DNA of 64,000 nt, taken from Amia ocellicauda (lineage: Eukaryota > Chordata > Actinopteri > Amiiformes > Amiidae). The notes beneath the pieces are model-generated. The model was not told the DNA's origin, did no database searches, and saw only the letters and a program-made list of their open reading frames with translations. The stretch spans positions 14,166,501 to 14,230,500 of the forward strand of contig NC_089856.1 of the NCBI RefSeq assembly GCF_036373705.1, in the 5' to 3' direction. Positions within the stretch are counted from its first letter, which is position 1. Every line of letters starts with the position of its first letter. Shown piece after piece: positions 52,525 to 62,216 of the stretch. Made by a program: the position numbers and the translations under genes.

Positions 52525-53770
52525 AAGACCCTCGAGCGTGCTGTCCACTGTCAGCTCTGCATTTCTTTCCCATCACTCACTCCTGGATCCGCTGCAATCC
52601 AGCTTCCGCACAGCTCACTCCACTGAGACTGCCCTCCTGGCAGTCACTGACTCCCTCAGCTGGCCTCCCTCTCCTCAGTCCTCATCCTCCTCGATCTCTC
52701 CGCAGCATTTGACACTGTCGATCACTCCATCCTCATCTGCTGCTTTGCTGACCTTGAAATCTCTGTAACTGCTCTCGCCTGGTTCTCCTCCTACCTCAGC
52801 GTCCGGACCTATCAAGTCGCTCCCTGGGCCCCCATTGCATCCCATGGTTTCTCCTACCACTTCTATGCAGATGATGCCCAGATCTTCCAGTCTTTTTCCT
52901 CTTCTGATGCTCTCATCCCCTCTCCCATCTCTTCCTGTTTTTCTGCTATCTCCCCCTGGAAGCACTCACACCACCTCAACCTCTCCAAATCGGGTCTCCT
53001 CGTTTTTTTCCCCCTTCATCTGTTGATCTCTCTCTCTCTTAATCCCCTTAAAATCTACAACCCTCCTTCAGCTAAGAAGCAAGGAGTCACCCTCGATCCC
53101 GCGCTCTCCTACACTCAGCACATCATCACGCTGACACGCAATTGCAGATTCTTCCTGAGCAACATACGCCGAATCTGACCCTTCCTCACCAACTACTTGA
53201 CTCAGCTACTTGTCCAGTCACTGGTCCTCTCCCACCTGGACTACTGCAACTCCCTCCTGGCCGGCCTGCCTGCAACTACTACCCGCCACTCCAGCTCATT
53301 CAGAACTCTGCGGCTCGTCTGGTATTCTCTCTTCCCCCGATTTGCACACGCTACTCCACTGCTCCGCTCCCTCCACTGGCTCCCGATACCGGCACGCATC
53401 CAGTTCAAGACATTAACCCTCTCCTACCGCTGTCTCAACCACACTGCACTAGGCTACCTTCAGACTCTCATCTCCCCATACATACCCTCCAGGTGACTGC
53501 GGACTGTGACCTAACATCTTGTCTGCACTCAGCTTTTACAATCCAGGATGTAAGACCTCATATATTGTATACACTTGTGTAAATTGGAATTTGTAAAATG
53601 TATTATGCTTTGAATTGCTCTGAATTGCTCTGTATTATGTAAATTGGAATTGGTAATGTTTTATGCCTTGAACTGCACTATATTTTTGCACTTTGTATTG
53701 CGCATATATTTTGTAAGTTGCCCTGGATAAGGGCGTCTGCTAAGACATGAACAATAATCATAATAATAAT
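52525..53770 (+). mobile_element. L2-clade LINE fragment (reverse transcriptase relic)
   Basis: Reverse transcriptase motifs remain across broken frames: LLDPLQSSFRTAHSTETALL near 52570, [12 protein letters not shown] near 52700 and [10 protein letters not shown] (catalytic YADD) near 52863. The 3' end TGTAAGTTGCCCTGGATAAG near 53712 and the following CATAATAATAAT tail are typical of L2 elements. No intact frame remains, so it is dead. Confidence 0.85.
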
Positions 53771-54678
53771 AGGTAGAGGGCTGAGATAGGGGCAGGCAGT
53801 GGAGAATGACAGTGATGCACAGAGACAGAGGCTGGGAGGACCGGGGTTCATTACTGCAAGCACTCGAGTCACATGGCCGCTGCTGCATGGAGTTTAAAAG
53901 TGAAATATCAGAAACTGCCATTAAGATGAAGGTTCATTTGGGTTTCCAACACCAGGGAGGCAGATCTGAATAATAAAGGCACTCCTGTTGTCAGTCCTTC
54001 AGAGTTGTGTGCCCACCTGCTCTCATGCCCTCCTGTGCGCTCTGTCCCAGGTGCAGCTCTTCAGGCTCCAGTAGAGTAGATGCTAATCTGAAACTCTGCT
54101 GACATGCTGTAAACTCCCCAGGTGCCTGGTCACAGTCATTCACATCTCTTCCACTAGTAGGCAGCATTTATATAAATATTTCTCCTTTTTCCATTTTCCC
54201 ACGGCTTGTACAAGTTTATTGTTATTTGTTTGTATTATCAGGCTGCACAGCGATTTCCTTTTACGATCCTAAGCCATATAGGCCTACACATATATGTATC
54301 TAATAGTAATATTAACTAATAAATGGTCCTAAAGCACTATACAGATTCACATTATTATTACTATTGATATTATTATTCAGTTTCCACAATTACTAACTCC
54401 TCCCACGGCTTCTGTGCTAGACAGATGAAACAGTACAAGCATGTAGGCTTCAGTGCTTTTGTCCATTCCCTACAATACTTACATAACAGTAGGGAACTGC
54501 GTAACTGCTGCATTGTCACACACTGTCACACACTGTCACTGATGCACAGATCAAGGCTGCTCACATGATTCACACATGTTGACTCTAATCATGTTAACAA
54601 CTATGAACTGGTTGAGGGAGTTAGCAGTTCCTATGACCTAGGGTGGTCGGCAAGAACACAAGGCCCATGTGTATCTCA
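53770..54678. other. Spacer between LINE relic and Tc1 relic
   Basis: AT-rich, with (ATT)n-like runs near 54345-54385. I see no gene in it. Confidence 0.5.
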
Positions 54679-56100
54679 TACAGTTAGGGCCATAAATATT
54701 TGGACAGTGACACAATTGTCATCATTTTGGCTCTGTACGCCACCACAATGGATCTGAAAGGAAACAATGAAGATATGCTTTAAGTGTAGATTTTCATTTT
54801 TAATTTGAGGGTAGTTACATCCAAATTTGGTGAACGGTGTAGGAATTACACCCATTTTAATATCTGGTACCCCCTGATTTTAGGGTCTCAAAAGTAACTG
54901 GACAATTGGCTGCTCAGCTGTCTCAGTTGTTCCATGGCCAGGTGTGTGTTATTCCCTCTTTAGTTCAATTACAGATAAGCAGATACAAGGTCTAGATTTG
55001 ATTTCAAGTGTGGCATTTGCATTTGGAATCTGTTGCTGTTAACCCTCAATATGAAGTCCAAAGAGCTGCCAATGCAAGTGAAGCAAGCCATCATTAGGCT
55101 GAAAAACAAAACAAAACCAAACCAAACCAAACCAAACCGATCAGAGAGATAGCAAAAACATTAGGTGTGGCCAAATCAACTATTTGGTACCTTCTTAAAA
55201 TGAAAGAACGCACTGGTAAGCTCAGGCACACCAAAAGGCCTGGAAGACCATGGAAAACAACTGTGGTGGATGACAGAAGAATTCTTTCCCTGGTGAAGAA
55301 AAACCCCTTCACAACAGTTGGCCTCCCTCCAGGAGGTAGGCGTATCTCTGTCAAAGTCAACAATCAAGAGAAGACTTCACCAGAGGGTACAGAGGGTAAA
55401 TACAGAGGGTTTACCACAATATGTAAACCACTGGTAAGCCCCAAAAACAGGAAGACCAGATTAGAGTTTGCCAACAAATATCTAAAGAACCCTGTACAGT
55501 TCTGGAAGAAATGTCCTATGGACAGATGAGACAAAGATCAACTTGTACCAGAACGATGGGAAGAGAAGAGTATGGAGAAGGGAAGGAACTGCTCATGATC
55601 CAAAGCATACCACCTCATCGTTGAAGCATGTTATGACATGGGCATGTATGGCTGCCAAGGGAACTGGTTCCCTTGTATTTATTGATGATGTGACTGCTGA
55701 CAAAAGCAGCAGGATGAATTCTGAAGTTTTTAGGATTATACTATCTGCTCAGATTCAGCCAAATGCTTCAAAACCCATTGGACGGCGGTTCACAGTGCAG
55801 ATGGACAATGATCGGAAGCATACTGCGAAAGCAACCCAAGACTTCTTTAAGGCGAAGAAGTGGAATGTTCTGCAATGGCCAAGTCAGTCACCTGACCTGA
55901 ATCCAATTGAGCAGCATTTCACTTGCTGAAGGCAAAATACCCCAAGAACAAGCAGGAACTAAAGACAGCTGCAGTACAGGCCTTACAGAGCATCACCAGG
56001 GAAGAAACCCAGCATCTGGTGATGTCTATGGGTTCCAGACTTCAGGCAGTCATTGACTGCAAAGGATTTGCAACCAAGTATTGAAATGCACATTAAATAC
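54679..56100 (+). mobile_element. Tc1-like element truncated at its right end
   Basis: The left end CAGTTAGGGCCATAAATATT follows a TA. The element continues through a transposase relic to the normal stop region and then breaks off at 56100, where a Ty3/gypsy LTR begins. The inverted right end is missing, so it was removed or displaced by that element. Confidence 0.88.
55051..56084 (+). pseudogene. Tc1 (DD34E) transposase, frameshifted
   Basis: It starts MKSKELPMQVKQAIIRLKNK. A repeated AAACC pentamer at 55105-55140 disrupts the next segment. The relic then runs GKLRHTKRPGRPWKTTVVDD, with further frame breaks. The catalytic domain reads VQMDNDRKHTAKATQDFF and SPDLNPIEQHF with 34 residues between Asp and Glu (DD34E). 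A stop then cuts the last third. It is non-functional. Confidence 0.88.
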
Positions 56101-56794
56101 TGTAGCGGTTTTGGTTTTCTAGCAGCTGTGAAAGGATAACGACGAGCGACTGGTACAACAGGACTTTATTGCAGGAACTCAGGGACACACATATAACAGT
56201 CCTGGCAACGGCTTTTTAAAGCCTCAGTGCAGGTTGGGGGGGGGGAACTTCAAGCGGACCAATCACGGCCTCTCTCCGGAGTGTGCTACCATTGGTCCAG
56301 GCCCGACCAATGAGCGCCCGAGACAGAATAGCAGGGAAAGCAGGGGAGGGGAGAGAGGTAGCTGCGGTGCAACACATACAAATCAAAGACATGGCGCTAG
56401 CACCACCACCTGATTACGTGTCTGCAACCTTACCTGGTAGACAACGTCAGAGAGTTGCCCGAGCACAGTGAACGGTGCTTCTCAGGTGCTAGCCAACTTG
56501 GGGCTCAGTCCCTTCCTCTGCCGGGGGCTGTAGACCCACACCTGCTCCCCCTCTCGAAAGGAGCGCCCCCGGCAGTGGGTGTCGTATGCTAACTTCTGCC
56601 TGGACCCTGCTGCTGACTGCTGCTCCCGAATGGACTCCAGACGCTGGCGGAGCTGGTGGAGGTACTCTGGTCCTGCCTCCCCAAGGATCTCTGGCTCCGG
56701 GGGCCGGCCATAGACCAGTTCCACCGTGGTGTGCAATTCTCTCCCGAACATTAGGGCTGCCGGAGTGCACCCCGTGCAGGTGGTGGTCCCAGTT

Positions 56795-57682
56795 TCATTG
56801 GTGCGCGGCAGTGAGGATAGCGAGCTGGGTGGCCAGTGTGTGGTTAAAGCGCTCTACCAGTCCGTCGCTCTGAGGATGCAGGGGGGTTGTGCATGTCTTG
56901 TGTACCCCGAGCCGGTGGCAGACCTTCTGGAACATCCTGGCCTCAAAGTTCCGCCCCTGGTCGCTGTGGAGCTCTTCTGAGGCCTCGAAACGGCAGAACA
57001 TCCTCTCCACCAGGCAGTCAGCTACAGTGGTGGTGCACTGGTCAGGCACCGCGTACGCCTCTGGCCACTTAGTGAAGTAGTCCATGGCCACAAGGACGTA
57101 GTGGTTGCCAGCGTCAGTGACGGGGAATGGGCCCAGAATGTCCACCCCCACCCGCTCCATCGGCACCCCCACCTGATACTGTTGCAAGGGGGCGTGGGAG
57201 CGGTCCAGCAGTCCTTTCTTTGCAGTGCACAGATCGCAGCAACGCACATGCAGCTCCACGTCAGTGCGACAGCCAGCCCAGTAGAAGCGCTGCTGGAGAC
57301 GCTGCAGTGTCTTGCTCACCCCGAAGTGCCCGGAGCCCACCGCCCCATGGACCTGGTGCAGCACGTCCTTGTGGAGGGACCGGGGTACCAGTAACTGCCA
57401 GCGGGTCAGGTCACGTCCTGGATCGCGCCATGCTCTGTACAGCAGCCCTTCCCGCAGCTCCAGGCAGCCCCATTGAGAATAAAGAGCCTTGAGCTCTGGG
57501 CTGGACACCGATACCTGGCTCCAGGCTGGCCGGTTGCCAATGTTGAGCCACTCACACACCTGTGTCAGCACTGGGTCATTCCGCTGGGCAGCACCGAACT
57601 CACCCCGGTCCTGGGGAGGTTCTGCCCCAGCCGCCCCAGCTCCCCGGACCTCCACTGCCTGGTTCTCTGCCCTCCCTTCCAA
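56795..57682 (-). pseudogene. Ty3/gypsy integrase (partial pol)
   Basis: The HHCC zinc region reads HQVHGAVGSGHFGVSKTL... CCDLCTAKKG. The DDE core includes DILGPFPVTDAGNHYVLVAM and then DYFTKWPEAYA, with HSDQGRNFEARMF containing the second Asp. The reading runs to TPLHPQSDGLVERFNHTLAT, past the catalytic Glu. The frame ends at 56795; downstream sequence continues only as a fragment. It is part of a deleted element, so it is called a pseudogene although the frame itself is open. Confidence 0.85.
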
Positions 57683-57764
57683 GCGTGCACAGTACCTGCA
57701 ATCTCGTTTCTCGCAGGGGCAGCGGGACAGGGCGTCAGCATTGCGGTGTAGCCCGGCTTAGTCC

Positions 57765-58300
57765 GAACACCAAGTCCAAGTGCCAGGCAGAATCCAGCAC
57801 TGTGTCTAGGTCGCGTGGTCTGCCGATCAGGACCTGGTGCCTCAGAGCATCGGGTGTCAGTCCCCTGGTGAAAGCTTGCAGCGCCAGTTCCTCCTGCACT
57901 GCTGTGGGGAAATCAATGTCGGCAGCGAAGGCTCCCAGGTTCTCGTTGAGGTGTCGCTGTCGCGCTGTTAGCTGGTCACGGTATTTCTCGGCTGTCCCAC
58001 CCTCCCCAAAACGTCTTTCCAGGGCCGCCGACAGCTCCTTAAAGTTAAGCCGTCTCTGTGGTGCGATGTCTCTGAGTGCCTGGAGCGCTAGCTCTTCTGC
58101 CCGCTGCTCGGATCCCCAACTGTTGGCCCAGGCAACTACTTCAAACTGGGCCAGGTATGTCTCTCAAGCCACCGACCCATTGTACCTCGCCAGCCATGTC
58201 TTTCTGGGGGGAGTGTTACGCTATCCACCCCGGGGTCCCTTCTCTGGAGCGGCTGGGGTGTGTTCGCTGTCCACCTATGGCAGCGGGGCTGTCCCAGCCG
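57765..58300 (-). pseudogene. Ty3/gypsy Gag-like fragment
   Basis: The minus strand reads without stops in its main part: RLNFKELSAALERRFGEGG..., ENLGAFAADIDFPTAVQEEL and FTRGLTPDALRHQVLIGRPR. This is the capsid-type helix region of retrotransposon Gag. It has no zinc knuckle before the deletion. It lies on the LTR side expected for gag. Confidence 0.75.
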
Positions 58301-58424
58301 GCTCTGTGCTTTTGCCCCGGTTCGAGGAAGGATAACAACGAGTGACTGGTACAACAGGACACACATAACAGTCCTGGCGACTGCTTTTTATAGCCTCAGT
58401 GCAGGCTGGGGGGGAACTTCATTT

Positions 58425-58939
58425 AATTTTCAATTGTGAATCAACTTGGAATAATCTACGTTGATTCGACGTTAGATAGGTAACGTTGAAACTTCATTGA
58501 AAATTGGTTGTATTTGCAAATGGAATCGACGTTGAATCATCAACGTTGATTCACTTGAAAATTCAACGTCGATTCCATTTGCAAATCCAATAAATTTTCA
58601 ATGTATATTCAACATTGAAATATGACGTTGAAACAACGTTGTTTCTAATGTAATCTAATGTATACAACATTGAAATTTAGTTGCAAATTGGTTGCATTTG
58701 CAAATGGAATCCACGTCGAATTGTCATAATTCCTTCAACATCAATTTAATCAGCAAATGCAAAAAACCACAGAAAGACAGAGAGTGAGTGATGATAGCGT
58801 TAATCTGGGGGGAGAAAAAAGGAAAACAACATAAAATACACTTTCTTGGTGTTAACTATACAAAAACAGTAGAGGAAAAAACACAGGATGAACCTACAAT
58901 GAAAAATTACTTTATTGTCATATCTTAGAAGAAAGACAG
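58425..58939. repeat. AACGTTGA-rich inverted-repeat DNA, left part
   Basis: From 58440 to 58740 the motifs AACGTTGA and TCAACGTT (with variants such as CGACGTTG) recur on both strands many times, giving dispersed palindromes. A related cluster at 59595-59755 suggests that one element was split by a gypsy LTR between them. No coding region is seen. Confidence 0.6.
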
Positions 58940-59314
58940 TGTCACGTTTAACCTCGGGGGTCCGGGAACAGGGGACCCAAGTGCAGTGATGGATCGCGGG
59001 ATGGTCGGACAGGCGTGGGTCAGAAAACGGCAATGCAGGGCAAACAAAGGCTGGGCGAAGACATGGTTGTGGGAACAGCTCGGAATTGCAGTAGGGACTG
59101 GCAAAACTTCGCCCCGACAGAGGGAAGTGAGGGGATTATAAAGGGAAGCAGGAACCAGGCTCGGGAGGTGCAGGGCGAATAGGAACAGAGGGATGGAACA
59201 GAAGTGCACATGGGTGACCGGAATGTTAATAGAGAGAGTGACGAGAGCAGGGAGAAGGCAGGGAAATGGCGGCCCCTAGTGGGGATAGAGGGGGAGCGCT
59301 AGGGGACCATGACA
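58940..59314 (-). mobile_element. Ty3/gypsy-type LTR (375 bp)
   Basis: On the minus strand it starts TGTCATGGTCCCC and ends CGTGACA, with TG/CA borders. It is immediately preceded in that sense by a polypurine tract (GGAGGGGGGGTAC), as at a retrotransposon 3' LTR. No second LTR is found, so this is a truncated copy. Confidence 0.75.
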
Positions 59315-59399
59315 GTACCCCCCCTCCACACTCGGCGCAGCCGAACGGGGACGGACACGGGACCGAGGAGCAGGCACAGAGGTAGGGGCAAAACAAAAG

Positions 59400-59480
59400 T
59401 CCAGAGGTCAGGGAGGCGGCTCCAAGAAGGGAGCAGGGTCCGGAGGTCTGGGAGGCGGCCACAGGACGGGAGCGGGGTCC
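59400..59480. repeat. 39-bp tandem repeat, two copies, in gypsy remnant
   Basis: GTCCAGAGGTCAGGGAGGCG and the variant GTCCGGAGGTCTGGGAGGCG begin two adjacent units of about 39 bases. Such short repeats near the polypurine tract are common in this kind of LTR element. Confidence 0.6.
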
Positions 59481-59589
59481 ATTTTTTACTATGTCACACA
59501 AAATACACCCATGAAAAAAGTACTGACTGGGGAAATACATTTGTTTGAGAGGATATTGTGTTTGTTATCTGGGGTCTGTTTGATTGTTT

Positions 59590-59757
59590 TGACTGTCACG
59601 GCGTCTATTCAACCTGAAAGCAACGTGTATTTCGACGTTGATGACTCGTTGCCAAATCCACGTTGAATAGCAGTTGATTCTTGTTGATCCACGTTGCAAC
59701 TAGATTTCAATCACAAAACAACGTTGAAATTACGTCGAGTGCCTGCTGGGTTACTTT
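59590..59757. repeat. AACGTTGA-rich DNA, right part
   Basis: Contains the same CGACGTTGA / CCACGTTG motifs as the region at 58440-58740. It ends in GAGTGCCTGCTGGGTTA, beside the hAT-like element. Confidence 0.55.
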
Positions 59758-59797
59758 TACAAAATATTACTGATACATACTACTCCTAAATTATACT

Positions 59798-61620
59798 CAG
59801 GGTTGGGAGGGTTACTTTTAAAAAGTATTCCGTTACAGAATACTGATTACCTTGTTTTGAAAATAAGAGCATAAGAACATAAGAAAGTTTACAAACGAGA
59901 GGAGGCCATTCGCCCCATCGTGCTCGTTTGGTGTCCATTAATATCTAAGTGATCCAAGGATCCTATCCAGTCTATTTTTAAATGTTCCCAAACTTTCAGC
60001 TTCAACCACATCGCTGGGGAGTTTGTTCCAAAATAATCTGTAACCTAATCCAATACATTACTCCAAGTTAGTAACGTAATGAGAATACTTTTAGATTACT
60101 TTTGGAATTATTTTTTTCTTTATTAAAAGCAAAAGCAGGGGGGCTGGGGGGGTTGATGGTGCCGGCGAAGTGGGGGGTGTAAAATTCCACAATGAGCGGC
60201 AATGCACGTCAGTTTTGTAACAAGAATGCACATTACCGTAAGACATTTCTACATGGACAGTTAATAACCTGATCAAAATAAAATGTGAGGGGGCACAATA
60301 ATCCAACAGAGGAGGCATTACCCCATTTTGCCCCCACCCCCAGCGCCGGGCCTGATCTTGATACCCTTACATTTTTTACAAACCGACATGGCTAAATCAG
60401 ACATATCAATAATGTGTTCATGTCAAAGAAGGTGTATCACGTTCAGTCATTTTAATGCAGGAGTTGGTTTCAGTTTCCTGCTAATCACTGATATCGTGAA
60501 ACACATTTTCTTGAAAACTTCAATAGGTACCTTGTCTGTAAATTGTAAGTACGTTTAATACTTATAAAGACTACAGTTTATTTTGTTCTCGCTGTGAAGA
60601 TACGCGGATCAAGCATCTTGTTTTAATGAAGGGGCTTAAACGCCATGCATTGTTATCCATGTTATTGTTATCGCCGGTTTCAATTCACCAGCACCGAAAA
60701 CAGTTTGAAATCAATGCAATTACGGGGTTATTTTGAAGTATCAACAACTGAGGGATGTTATGCGTCTTGTTTATACAATGAACACCTTTCTGACGTCTTA
60801 CCTGATTTTAAGTGATATCTATCGGTTTGTAAAAGTGTGAAGGTTTGACGCACCCCCTGTTGAAGAGCACGTACGGCACAGCACGCCGCGGCTCAGGACG
60901 AGTTCATTCACTTGGCGATTTGTTTTGTTTTAGGCTATAAACACGTTGTATGTTGTTTTTTTGGTATTTTATTATTTCATTGTTAAGATCACAGAACCAG
61001 CTAGGATGCACAGGATGCACTATTTGTTATGTACGTGGATGTGTCTTAAATTGAGATAGGATAACTTATTACTGCAAATACAAACTATCGATAACAACAC
61101 CGTCATAACCCCCCCGCGTTTCGTAGCACTTCTACAACCTGAAGTCTAGCGACGCCCTGCGTTGCCCCATAGGCACACCTTGTTAGCACTTGAATATTTG
61201 TTCCATCTTCTTTCTTTTCAATTGCAGCACTTCCACGAGTTCAATCCCTGCTCACACACAGTGTTGCCACACGGCCGCAGTTGCAGAGCTGTGTGTTACG
61301 GGTTGTTGTACAATGGCGCCGAATCAGCCGCTCTTTGGCGAGAGAGCGTAAGTAAAATCAATGGTGCACAAAAACTACACACGGGCCCCTTCGGATCCCC
61401 TTACACTTGTACACTTGAATGTAAATTATTGTAGCGACTCAGGACTCGAGCCCTGTTCTCTCTCGACATCGCTGCAGTATGTAGACGTAATCAGTCATCT
61501 GTGACTCTTTAAAAAAGTATCGGTAATCAGAATACTCGTCTGACAGGAGCAACGTAACGGAAATACAAGTAATGTGATTACGTAACGCCGCTACTTGTAT
61601 TCCGTTACTCCTGAACCCTT
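59798..61620 (+). mobile_element. hAT-type DNA transposon, non-autonomous, with 8-bp target duplication
   Basis: A perfect 8-bp direct repeat ATTATACT (59790-59797 and 61621-61628) flanks the element. The left end begins CAGGGTTGGGAGG. The inverse of the right end begins AAGGGTTCAGGAG, a slightly decayed match. CAGGG-type ends with an 8-bp duplication are the hAT signature. The inside shows no intact transposase, so it depends on a partner. A CR1 fragment is inserted in it. Confidence 0.8.
59867..60029 (-). mobile_element. CR1-like LINE 3' fragment, 5'-truncated
   Basis: The 163-bp insertion is flanked by a perfect AAAATAA repeat (59860-59866 and 60030-60036). On the minus strand it begins GGAACAAACTCCCCAGCGAT, like the CR1 3' region, and ends in two TTCTTATG units, the short 8-bp tail of CR1 elements. 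Such 5'-truncation is typical of the family. It sits inside the hAT-type element, so it is younger than that element. Confidence 0.75.
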
Positions 61621-61779
61621 ATTATACTAATAGTATTACTTCGATTACAAGCTATCACATGCAAAAAGTACTGTCACATGTGCGAAGTATCTTCAGATAC
61701 TTTTAATTAAATGGTCAGAACAGATATCGATACAGGTACACAAATACTAGTGTAATTTATTTAAATCCTCAAAAGGCAT

Positions 61780-62010
61780 TTGAATAATAGGTATCTTTAT
61801 TGATCACAAATATACAGCACAATTTATAGTGTTAAAATTAGTGTTAAAAATCAATGTTGTTTCAGCACTCTTTGGGTGAAATTACCACTGAGAGTTAAAC
61901 CATCTTGAGAGTCAGTGTTAATACTTGGTGTCAAAATAAAGAGTGATGAATTAACACTGTACTGGTGTAAAACTAAATAACTTAACTTCCCACAATGCAT
62001 TGTGGACATT
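61780..62010. repeat. GTGTTAA-rich inverted motifs
   Basis: The motifs AGTGTTAA and TTAACACT recur in opposite orientations around 61830-61975. A palindrome CCACAATGCATTGTGG lies at 61989-62004. This may be the end of an unclassified DNA transposon. I cannot assign a family. Confidence 0.35.
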
Positions 62011-62216
62011 TCTGGAATAATTGTGGTTTTAGTGTGTTTTGTTTTCTTAATTATTCTATAAATGTTACTTATTGTACATACATTATTGTTTGAGAGTAAA
62101 ATGTGTCTTTACCCGCCAATATATTTATATTTGTGTTGTCCAGTTTTACTATCCTAAGTTAACCCCATGTCTTCGAGTCAACACCTACCAAAACTATTTC
62201 TCTGCTAGTGAGCAGT

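Larger units (their letters stand above)
56101..58425 (-). mobile_element. Ty3/gypsy LTR retrotransposon with internal deletion
   Basis: LTR-like sequence at about 56101-56430 (TGTAGCGG...) recurs in part at about 58325-58420, in the same orientation (GGATAACRACGAGYGACTGG block). Between them, on the minus strand, is a gag-like region (57765-58300) and an integrase (56795-57682). The protease, reverse transcriptase and RNase H parts are absent; the joint falls at NADALSRCPC, the end of RNase H, near 57745. The element cannot move on its own. Confidence 0.82.

Noticed and set aside
60091..60558. Short frames inside the hAT-type element
   Set aside because: No hAT transposase motif is seen, and the frames are too short to call.
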